Part shown: positions 22,603-32,288 of the stretch, piece after piece | Layout: each line of letters starts with the position of its first letter | Numbering within the stretch: the first letter of the stretch is position 1 | Assembly (NCBI RefSeq): GCF_033568475.1 | Contig: NC_133123.1 | Coordinates: forward strand, 106,517,228-106,581,227 | Direction of reading: 5' to 3' | Length of the DNA stretch: 64,000 nucleotides | Origin: Henckelia pumila | Taxonomy: Eukaryota > Streptophyta > Magnoliopsida > Lamiales > Gesneriaceae | Program-made: the position numbers and the translations under genes | The notes under the pieces: generated by a model | Told to the model about the DNA's origin: nothing | Databases searched by the model: none | What the model saw: the letters and a program-made list of their open reading frames with translations, nothing else

Positions 22603-24567
22603 TTATGATTGTGAAAACAGATATTTCAAACTTTTATGATCAGAAAAAATTTCAAACTTCTCACCATAAAGATAATGCCGCCATATCTTCAATGCAAAGA
22701 CAATAGCGGCAAGCTCCAAATCATGGATAGGATATCGCGTCTCGTGTGACTTTAACTGTCTTGAAGTGTAAGCGATAAGATGACCTCGCTGCATAAGCAC
22801 ACAACCCAGACCCTTGTGAGAAGCATCACAATATACAACAAAATCACCCATACCTGATGGAATTTTTAAGACAGGTGCACTGGTAAGCCTCTTCTTTAAC
22901 TCCAAGAAACTTGTTTCACAAGCTTTAGTCCAGACATACGGCTTATTTTTCTGAGTCAATTGCGTAATAGGCTTGGAAATGCTGGAAAAATCTCTGATAA
23001 ATCGACGATAGTAGCCTGCTAAGCCCATAAAAATTCGTATTTCTGGCACTGATGTAGGTCTCGGCCAATTCAGTGCAGCCTCTACCTTGCTTGGATCCAC
23101 CGAAATCCCATCACCTGAAATAATATGCCCAAGAAACGCAACTTTCTGCAACCAAAACTCACATTTCGATAACTTGGCATATAATTTCTCATTTCTCAAA
23201 GTCTGTAAGATGATTCTGAGATGTTCAGCATGATCATGTACATTCTTGGAATACATCAAGATATCATCGATAAAAATAATGATAAAGTCATCGAAGTATT
23301 TCTTAAATACCCGATTCATCAATCCCATAAATACTGCAGGAGCATTGGTTAGTCCAAAAGGCATGACAATAAATTCATAATGTCCATACCTTGTTCTGAA
23401 AGCAGTTTTAGGGATATCTTCATCTCGTACCCTCAGCTGATGATATCCGGATCGCAAATCAATCTTAGAATAGATAGCTGAACCCTGTAGCTGATCAAAC
23501 AAATCATCGATTCTAGACAATGGATATTTATTCTTTATGGTTACCTTGTTCAGTTGACGATAATCTATGCTCAACCGCATTGAGCCATCTTTCTTTCGTA
23601 CAAATAGTACCGGAGCGCCGCAAGGTGAAACGCTCGGCCTAATGTACCCTTTGGCCAACAAATCTTCCAATTGATCCTTCAACTCCTTCAATTCAATAGG
23701 TGTCATTCTGTAAGGAGCTTTGGATATTGGTTGCGTATCTGGCATTAACTCAATGCTAAAATCTATTTCTCGAACTGGAGGTAAACCAGGAATTTTATCA
23801 GGAAATACATCAGAAAATTCATGCACAACTGGATTATCTGTTACTGCTGGACTGGATTTCAATACATCAACTGCATAAATTAGAAATCCTTCTGCACCTC
23901 TCTGCAATAAACGGGTCATAGATAACACAGATATCAAAGGGATCTTGGTTGTGGAACCCTTACCGTAGAATTTCCATTCAGCTGCCATTTCTGGTCTAAA
24001 TCTGACCACTTTCTGAAAACAGTCTACTGTCCCCCTGTACTTGGTTAACATGTCTATACCGATAATACAATCGAAATCTGATAATCCAAGTACTATACAA
24101 TCTATATCAATCACATTTCCGTCATATTGCAAAGCGCAATTGTGAATCATTCGAACAGATATAATACCTTCACCTAAAGGTGAAGAAATATAAACAATAG
24201 TAGGCAATGGCTCAGACGATAAAGAATGCATCATAACAAATTTTTCAGATATGAATGTATGTGATGCACCTGTATCTATCAAAACATAGGCAGGATAACC
24301 AAATATAAAGCAGTTACCTGCTATAACATCATCAGGTGCTGCCTGAGCCTGCTCCTCCATCAATGCAAACACTCGTGCCTGTTGTCTAGGAGGTTGAGTC
24401 ACAGTCTGGCTTCCTCCTGCTCTAGTCTGTTGCTGAGGCTGAAATGAATGCACTGATTGTCTTTCTGCTTGATGTGCTGGTCGAGAAGAACTTTCACCAA
24501 TAGCTCGTTGAGGACACACCTTGGCATAGTGACCTGGTTGACGACAAATATTACAATTCCCTGACAC
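22603..24567 (-). pseudogene. gypsy 2 protease-RT-RNase H
   Basis: This is the longest uninterrupted pol stretch in the window (654 codons). It begins inside the last zinc knuckle of gag ([14 protein letters not shown], residues 5-18), with protease D98 in DTGAS, the RT palm with D370 in [15 protein letters not shown] 432-435, and RNase H from about 577 (YCDASHKG) to [14 protein letters not shown]. It ends at TAA 22603-22605, exactly where gypsy 1 has TAG 11544-11546. Gag lies upstream in the same frame but is separated by stops, so no complete Gag-Pol can be made. RT motifs are intact. Confidence 0.92.
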
Positions 24568-25524
24568 ACCTCTACACTGATCAATAGCATGTCGTCCATC
24601 ACACTTACCACAAAATACTCCTGACTCACCAGTTCTCTGCCCTGTACCAAACTGTCTCTGTCCACTAGAACTCGAAGAAATACTGCCAGACTTCTTTAAC
24701 TATTTACCTTTAGGCCTGAATCTAGAATCCTTTCTGCCACTGCTTCCTTCCTCAAATCAGGGAGATGGTTGCTGAAACTGTGGCAGATTCTGTGAAACTG
24801 ATGCTGATACAAGCTGTGGAGATGGCTGTGGAAGAAATGGTGCTCCTATTTGTCGCAATAAACCTGCTTCTGCTCCCTTAGCTTTGTTCAAAGCGTCAGC
24901 AAAGGTATTGGGTTGTCCACTATTCACCAGAGTAAACACATCTGGATTGAGGCCATTGATAAACTGGTCTGTCATGGCTTCATCAGTTGCTGCTATATGT
25001 GGAGCAAACTTCAAAAGACTTGAAAATTTGGCCACATATTCTTCGATATTCAAGCTGCCTTGCCTCAGATTGGCAAATTCAACACCCTTATCCTTCCTGT
25101 AGGAGACTGGAAAGAAACATTGATAGAATTTAGTTTTAAAGACAGTCCAGGTGATAGTCGTACCTCGATGTTCTAACGCTTTCTTTGTAGTAGTCCTCCA
25201 ACTTTTGGCAACTTCATGAAGTTGATGTATAACTAATCTGATACGACGGTCATCTGAATAATCAAGTGACTCAAACAACAGTTCAATGTCTTCAAACCAA
25301 TTTTCACAATCAACTGAATTTTATGTTCCTTTCAGTTTTGGCAGTTTGAACGATTGAAATCGTTTCAACAGTGTCTCCATCGGAGTAGCAGTAGCATCCA
25401 TAGAATCAGCAGATGTACTACCCTGTGCATTCTGAGGTTCAGCAACTGGCGGTGGTACTAATGTTGGTTCGGCCTGGGGAACCACTAATGGATGTCTAGT
25501 GGCCGGTGCTTTATGGGGAGGCAT
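24568..25524 (-). pseudogene. gypsy 2 gag
   Basis: It starts MPPHKAPATRH at 25524. The gag core is recognisable: LLKRFQSFKLPKL, DDRRIRLVIHQLHEVAKSW, FYQCFFPVSYRKDKGVEFANLRQG and INGLNPDVFTL. It is interrupted in frame by TAA 25321-25323, TGA 24757-24759 and TAG 24700-24702. The first zinc knuckle ([13 protein letters not shown]) is intact, unlike in gypsy 1. Gag and pol share one frame here, which indicates the ancestral organisation. Confidence 0.9.
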
Positions 25525-25840
25525 ATCTGATTGTCAAATAGATTAGTGCATAAACAATATCATATTTAGCAATTTATTACATCCTTCTCTGATAAGCATT
25601 CTCATGCGTTCTCATAAGAATTCAGGTTCTGACTGAAGATAATCTGGAATACAATTGCATATATAGCATGAAGTAGCAATGAAAGCACATAATCATGCAA
25701 TCACATAATTATTGCAATATAAAGCATGCTAGCATATACTGCACATAATCAGATACCACATGTAATCTCATGCAATATCAAACAATCAGACATACTCAAT
25801 CTACCCCGCTCATCAACTTCTATCTAAATCCAGAGACTTA

Positions 25841-25853
25841 TGCTTTGATACCA
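25841..25853 (-). promoter_or_regulatory. gypsy 2 primer-binding site
   Basis: TGGTATCAAAGCA on the minus strand lies five bases from the 5' LTR end. It is the initiator tRNA-Met type with a G-to-A change. The leader 25525-25840 holds no gene. Confidence 0.85.
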
Positions 25854-25858
25854 CCTAT

Positions 25859-27955
25859 TGTGAGGACCTCGGGTTCTAATCAAATCTTAACTAAAAATAG
25901 TTAATCTGCAATACCGGACATTTGGCGACGCAACACCTTACATTTGGCGACGCAAAACCACGTCGCAAAAAGAACAACAAATTAATTTTTTTTTTATACC
26001 TAGGTGGCTCGCTCGAGCGAGCCTCACTTGCGCTCGAGCGAGCACCTCTCGGGTTCAAACACCCTTGGCTTGCTTGAGCAAGCCCAGGCTGCGCTCGAGC
26101 GAGCTGAGTTCTACCCGGCTGCTAAAATCTGCCCTTTTGCTGTCAAATGAAGGTTTTTGATGCATAACTTCTTCCAACAAAACCATATATGTACAAAAGA
26201 AGATGAGAACATCAAAAACACAAACCCAACATGTATATATAATCTTTGTCAAGTTACAAAATAATAGATATGCTATCTCACAAACATAATATGAAAGCTA
26301 ACAAGTACTTGAAAACAACATACAAAGTTTTTGTATCATTTCTAACATGTTTAACCAACTCAAAGTACAAGTTGTTCCGCTAAAATCCGAGTCCTCACAT
26401 GTTGAGACTCTATCTCGAGCTATCTCTGTCGCTTCTGACCAGCTCCTGCCCCACCTATTACCATGCACACATACAAAACAAAACAATAGCCGGATACCTC
26501 CAGTGAGAATAAAATCCCAGTATAAACAACATAAAGCGTGAGATAATAAACGTGAATGCAATGCATATGTCAAAAGAGGCTATCAATCTGATATCAATAG
26601 GATATTGGTTCTTGGGATCTCGAGAAAATAAAATCTTCAACGAACACCAACTCACCCAATCGAGGTGAAGTCAAATAATTTATTTCCTCTGACTTTGGTG
26701 CAACTATAGTGAGTCTTCTGGCTCTAGAAGTAAGTCTACATTCCGTGCCACTCAACTATAGCCCTCCAAACGTCATATGCACTCTAGGCTTTTCAACCCT
26801 CTGTGCTTATCAGGCTGGAGTTCAAGATGAATGCAACATAATCTGTATGCATTAAAGACTGTAAAACATCTTGAACATATAAGCACATTATAAGCACAAA
26901 AAGCATCAAAGTCATCTAAATCACATAAAATACAAAATCAAACAAGTATGTGATTAACAAGGGATACTCGAAAATAATAGCTATTTCGAGTGTTCTATCC
27001 CATCTGAATTAGCTGTCATTTATACCTTTCAATGTCGCGTCTGAAAGTACTTCAAATCTGAAAACATAACATGACAAATATATATCAAAATCTGCTCAAG
27101 TCATGGCTACTTTCTTAATGCAACAACTTCAAACCTTCTTCAAATCCTTCTCGGTTTGAATCGGAGATCTCGAGTTCGGCAACTTCGATATAAAGCTGAG
27201 AAATGACATGTAGAGTGACTAACAAGATTAGATGCAACTCAAACCATACTTCTTTCAATCAACAATATCAAATTCTTGACATTTTTCAAATCGACGACAT
27301 AACGGCTAAAAACCGGCAACCGAATTAATATCACAATCAATATACCAAGCTATTCTCATCATAATATTCATCATATCAACATGTATATACACGTCCAACA
27401 CAAAATCAGAATTGACAGGGTTTCGCCTTTGCTTCCTAAAATCATACGAAATCCAATCGACAGTTTTTGTCCGAACCGTCTATGAATACATAATCGGTAC
27501 AGCTCATATATGCATATATCGTAAAAGTATAAAATTCCATCTTCAACATAAAAATAAAATTTGAGAAAAGTGAATGAAACTTGTACCAAAACGAAGCTCT
27601 CGGAGCGATGATCGCAGATATATATTTCTTTCGAATTTTTTACGGCCGGATCACAAATTAACGGAGCTTTTTCGAAGCAAAAATGGCGTGGGTTTTGATG
27701 CTGTTCGTTTTCCTCTTTTCCTTCTACTGAACACGTGAGAATGGGTGTAAAAAGATGTAAGTGTAGATATTTATAAGTCATAATTGTAGTTTAGTCCCTA
27801 AACTTTTGGTTATTTGCAATTCAGTCCCCGAAAAAGCAATTTAATTCAATTTCAATCCTTATTCATTTAAGAAGATTAGAATTTAATTCTAAATTCTAAA
27901 TATATTCTCAAATTAAATATTTTCGAATTAAATTTAAATAATCTCGGGCCTTACA
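25859..27955 (-). repeat. gypsy 2 5' LTR (2097 bp)
   Basis: TG...CA LTR matching 18742-20831. A G-box CACGTG lies at 27732-27737, and the outer-LTR block tttagtccctaaacttttgg is near 27790. Confidence 0.93.
26006..26103 (-). repeat. CTCGAGCGAG palindrome array, gypsy 2 5' LTR
   Basis: Four modules: ggctcgctcgagcgagcc at 26006-26023, cgctcgagcg at 26031-26040 (inside the 17-mer acttgcgctcgagcgag at 26026-26042), a CpG-decayed version ggcttgcttgagcaagcc at 26067-26084, and cgctcgagcg at 26092-26101. Confidence 0.9.
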
Positions 27956-28660
27956 CAACCCAACGTTTTTTTAATTTTTTTTATTTATTATTGCTTTTGG
28001 TTAGTTTTTATTTTTTTTGAAAAAAAATTCAGAAAATGATTTAGTACAAGACATGCCCACGCCCTGTGAAAAATCATTTTCTATACAAAAAATCAATTTT
28101 TCTTCTTAAAAAGCTTAAAAATTTTCAGAAAATCATTTTCTACAAGCGCGTGGGCACGCCCTATTGAAATTCATTTTCTGTTTTTGAAAAAAAAATCAAA
28201 TTGCTCATGTTTTGTTTAATTAATAATTATAATTATAATAATATTAATAATTAAATTAAAAAGGTTTATCGTGTAATCTTTTTTTTTCTTTTCTACAGGG
28301 CCGACTTCCCTTCTCGTTCATCTCCTTTGCTTTCTCTTAAAGCGCCGCCTCTGCCTCTCCTCCATCTCCAAGCAAGCGGCCACATGCTCTTCACCATCAC
28401 CGATTGTCTCCTCACCACCATCACAGATCATCACCGCTCGCTCGCTTCCTCTATCTTCCCATCACTGTTGTTTTCGATTGCCATCGTCGCATCTGTGCAA
28501 ACACCTGCGCCGGCAATCTCCAGGTCTCCAGCCAGCCATCCACACCAGGCGCCGCTGCTGTCCCTCATCTCAATCTCCGTCAGCCGCCTTCTCCGCCTCA
28601 ATCCTTTGAACCCGCTGTTGTTGTGTTCTCTCTCACACCATCGCACCACCTTCACGTCCC
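27956..28660 (+). other. Athila-type tail and unassigned sequence
   Basis: It begins with the TSD copy caacc and continues caacgttttttt..., the resumed 3' non-coding part of the Athila-type element. 28030-28200 holds two hairpin-like units in which agaaaat...attttct arms enclose a ccacgccct or gggcacgccct segment. From about 28296 the base composition changes to C-rich (ctctcc, gccgcc), with an open frame of 126 codons that matches nothing I know. No gene is claimed here. Confidence 0.55.
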
Positions 28661-30886
28661 TGGTTCGACAACCCGTTCATCCCGAAAGGCAATCTATGCG
28701 ACGGTAACGTAGTTTCAAGTGCATCTAATGCAAAGACACGTTCGAATCCATTCTTTCTCACCATTTGAATCATATTACACTGTTTTTAATCTTGAGTGAT
28801 CTGATATATGCTTGCATTTCAGTCTTGTTTGATTTTCATCATGGTTTTCACATTTTTATGGCTTGAGGGCTCGGTTTTGCATGGTTCTAGACCAGGGCTG
28901 GTTCGAACTGCTAGTCCACTGTTTAGGGTCTGAGATAGGGTCCTTAGGGTCAGGTTAGGGTGATGGTTGGACCATGGGAATGGCTGGATAAGGGCTGAAC
29001 GTGAAGAGTAAGGGCTAGACGCGCAGATTGCAAGGGAAGAAAGGGGCTCGTGTTGGACCTGTTGTGGGCTGGTTTGGGCTAAGGGCTGGTCAGTTAGGAC
29101 CTGTAGGGCCCTGGGGTGGTCCTGACGGCGGGGCTTTGGCCAGGGGTGGCCGGAGCTGGACGGATAAAAGGAATAAAGGGGTGGATGCGCGTGGTGAAAG
29201 GTTAAGGGGGCTACGGGTTTTGGTTTGTTGTGTTAGTTCGGGTCGGGCTCGAGTTTTTGGATCAGGGTCAGGTCTGAAATATAGTGGTTCAAGTTAGTTG
29301 AGTTCGGTTCCGGGTTATATTAGTTGGGCTTGAGTATTTTTAATTTAATTGATTAAGAGTTTATTAAAGAATATATGGTCTTGGGTTAATTAATTTATTA
29401 CTTGAGCTTAATTAATGATTTTAAGTGAGACCATTAGTTTTTCATGTTCTTATTGACCCATGATAATTATTGGGCTAAGTCATGTTGGGCTAGGTGATTA
29501 ATTGGTCATACTATGTGTTAATGGGCTAGATTAAGTTAATGAGCTCAGTTAAGTTATTAATGAGCTTGAATAATTTATTGGGCTAAATTTAAGTTAATGG
29601 GTTAATCTAATGTGATAATGGACAAGTCTAGTAATTTATAGGCTTAAGCCTAAGTGATCAGCAGCTCAAACACGTCCTTGGAGAAAAATAAATGGTCCGT
29701 AAATATATATTTAATTCATGCATGAATTTTTATGATATATAAGAATGATTTTTGAGAAAATAAATTAAATATATGTTTACGGGAAAATTTTCATGAAATA
29801 AAGAAAGAATTAAGAATTTTTAAGTTCATGCATCATGTAAGAAATTTTAATGTGAAGTTTAAGGGCATGTTAAGAAAAATAAAGTTTTTAAGGAAGTTGA
29901 ACTGAAGGTGGAAAGTGATGCGGTTGGATACCGAGATACTAGGCTCGGTGACCTTCCTATTAATATTATGATGAGCTCATGGATCCAGCTGAGAGGACTG
30001 GTGAAGTGTCATAAGAGGTGGAGATCTCACCGCCACGTACGTTGGTTTTTATGATTGATCAATCGTTAAGTATGAGGCCCGACATGGATACAACCTGTTG
30101 AGTTTTAAGAATTTAATACATGTTATATTATGATAAGTATTAAGTATAAAGTTATAATGATAATGTTTACGATGAGATATGTTGATGTGATGATTAAGAT
30201 GCAGCATTATTTAATGTTTTTAAGATCATTCATTTATAAGTTAAATTATTTATATTTTATAAGATGAGTGCTTGTATGTGGTTTCATGTTGTTATATAAG
30301 GATAGAACGTACTGAGTCTCTAGGCTCACTAGATTTAAATGGTGCAGGTGAGCATGATTATATTAATAAAGATGTTGTCCCCACTGGCCGTGAAGGCGTA
30401 TGAGCATCCGAGCATCTAGTTCAGCCTGTGACCATTGGATGATACAGTTTTGAGGAAATCATGTTTTGAACAATATTTTATTTTCCACACATGTTAGAAT
30501 TTATTCATGTTATAATTTCATGATTTGCATGAGTATGGAATATTTTCAGTATGCTTGGATTTTGGATTTTACGAATTTATGTTTAAGTTTGCATGAAATT
30601 TACGTATGCATGGGAGTTCTAAAGATATATGATTTTACGTATTTATGTTAGGGATTTTGCATGCATGTATTTTATTATGTTTAAGTAAATAATTAAATTT
30701 GATTTTATTTAATGCATGTTATGTATTTTTATTTAACATAATATTTTATGGAAAATTATTTTAAGTATAATATATATATGTGTGGTCATCTATATATATA
30801 TATATATATAGTATTATTGTTATTTTAAAGTAAAGAAATAAAATAAAGTATTTAAAAAAAATTCAGTAGTAGTTTGGATCGTTTTA
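28661..30886 (+). repeat. LTR 1 of gag-only gypsy array, 5' truncated
   Basis: From about 28661 (ggttcgac...ggcaatct..cgacggtaacgtagtttcaag) it aligns with the internal part of LTRs 2 and 3 and continues to ...atcgtttta at 30886, where the expected terminal CA is TA. The U3 start (TGTAACGC...) is absent: unrelated C-rich sequence lies upstream. A (TA)n run is at about 30790-30810. Small frames inside are not supported as genes. Confidence 0.8.
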
Positions 30887-30888
30887 AT

Positions 30889-30900
30889 TGGTATCAGAGT
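30889..30900 (+). promoter_or_regulatory. PBS of first gag-only unit
   Basis: TGGTATCAGAGT two bases after the LTR end is the initiator tRNA-Met type. About 210 bp of leader separates it from gag. Confidence 0.85.
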
Positions 30901-31112
30901 CATGTTCCTTGGAGGGTGAGTAGCTTGCTATGTGGAGCTCAGAAACCGCACTGTCAGTCTGTGAGTTTTAAAGTGTTTTTAATTATGTTTTTCGTATGAG
31001 ACACATGATTTATGTTTTCAGTGATTTATGTTATGAATTAGTTATGAAAAATTTAAGTTAAAAATCTTAGTTATGCATGGCGGTTACGTGTGGAATTTAT
31101 GGGAATTACAAT

Positions 31113-32182
31113 ATGCCTCCAAGAAGAGCTACACGTCAGACTAACAGCGAGGATGCCGATTCGGAGGGCAATGCGCCAGAAGGATCTCGTGGGAATCCAC
31201 CTCCACCACCAGCACTTACACCATTCGAGAGGGCCAGTGTTGACATGCTGGCAGAGATTACACAGTTACGATAATCAGGCTGGGTAGCCTAAGAAGTCCC
31301 ACGAAGATGATGTGGCTGAGAGGTTATGCAAGCAGGGACAGAAGGAGTTTGGGGGAACCACTGATCCAATTGTTGCTAAGGAGTGGATTCGTTCATTGGA
31401 GGCTATGCGTATATGGGGTTGAAAGATACTGACAAAGTTCTTTGTGCCATCTATATGCTGAACAACGATGTCGTTGTTTGGTGGGAGGGCGCAGTGATTG
31501 GCTTGGATTTGACTACATGGACTTGGGAGAACTTCAAGAAGACATTCTTCGATAATTATTTCACTGAGGATGTGCGCAGTCAGTTGGTCCGTGGTTTCAT
31601 GAGTCTCCGACAGGGAGACAAGTCTGTTGCAGAGTTCGTGAAACGGTTGAGCTTGGGTGCCACTTCCTGCCCAAGATCTCTAAGGACGAGAAGGAGAAGC
31701 TAAGACATTTCACAGATGGCTTGAGGTTCGATATCAAGCATGATGCGTATATGGCGGACGTGACGAACTACAAGGCAGCAGTTAACAGGTATTTTCGGTC
31801 GGAGAAAGGAAGGAAGGAAATGCAGGCGGACAATCAGAGGAAGAGACAGCTTCGGCAGTTGTCTAGCGATCAGTCTTCGCAGCAGCCAGTGAAAAGACCA
31901 TTTACTGGGCCTTCAGAGGGCTCAAATCCTCCAAGGCAGCAGCAGCAGGGGGCTGTCGCCCCTAGCACTGGAGTGCTACCTGTATGTCAGAAGTGCTAGA
32001 GATCCCATCTTGGATCGTGTACGGCTGGATCCGACAAGTCTTTTAATTGCAAGGATCCTGGACATGTTATGGTGAGCTGTCCTAAAAAGAGGAATGCCAC
32101 GAGGCATGTCTATGTGATGCAGGCAAAGAAGGCAAATCCGGATACTTCTCGTATCTCGAGTAATCTTAATTTACATATTTAA
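31113..32182 (+). pseudogene. gypsy gag 1, pol-less unit
   Basis: It starts at MPPRRATRQTNSED (31113). The gag core is clear: DTDKVLCAIYMLNNDVVVWWEGA, TWENFKKTFFDNYF, SLRQGDKSVAEFV, then LRHFTDGLRFDIKHD. By comparison with gag 2 it has a 2-nt deletion near 31270 and a 4-nt deletion near 31405 that together restore frame, then a 1-nt deletion near 31650. The zinc-knuckle region has CQKC followed by TAG and an altered second knuckle (FNCKDPGHVMVSC). It ends at TSRISSNLNLHI, then a stop, followed at once by non-coding sequence, PPT and LTR. No protease, RT or integrase is present. Confidence 0.87.
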
Positions 32183-32277
32183 AAAAATTTACAATTAGAA
32201 TGGTTAATTAGGATTTGCATGTGTACTTTTTTCTATCCAGCACTTGCTTGAGTTTGGAGGACGAAATTCCGTTTTAT

Positions 32278-32288
32278 GAGGGGAGAAT
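32278..32288 (+). promoter_or_regulatory. PPT of first gag-only unit
   Basis: GAGGGGAGAAT lies directly before the LTR start TGTAACGCTCGG. It is ~95 bp after the gag stop, leaving no room for pol. Confidence 0.85.

Larger units (their letters stand above)
18742..27955 (-). mobile_element. Ty3/gypsy element 2 (chromovirus-like), complete ends
   Basis: A full-length but decayed element of 9.2 kb: 5' LTR 25859-27955, PBS, gag, protease, RT, RNase H, integrase, PPT and 3' LTR 18742-20831. It is a relative of gypsy 1: the proteins align along their length and the LTRs share blocks such as cctgccccacct and gacggcataacggct. It is inserted in the 3' part of an Athila-type element with a near-perfect 5-bp TSD. 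Confidence 0.94.

Noticed and set aside
28327..28707. 126-codon plus-strand frame as a host gene
   Set aside because: Its codon content follows the C-rich composition, it has no recognisable domain, and it crosses into LTR 1. Three overlapping frames are equally open.
30466..30651. 61-codon frame in LTR 1
   Set aside because: It is AT-rich with biased residues, is broken by an insertion in the second copy and lies in the LTR.
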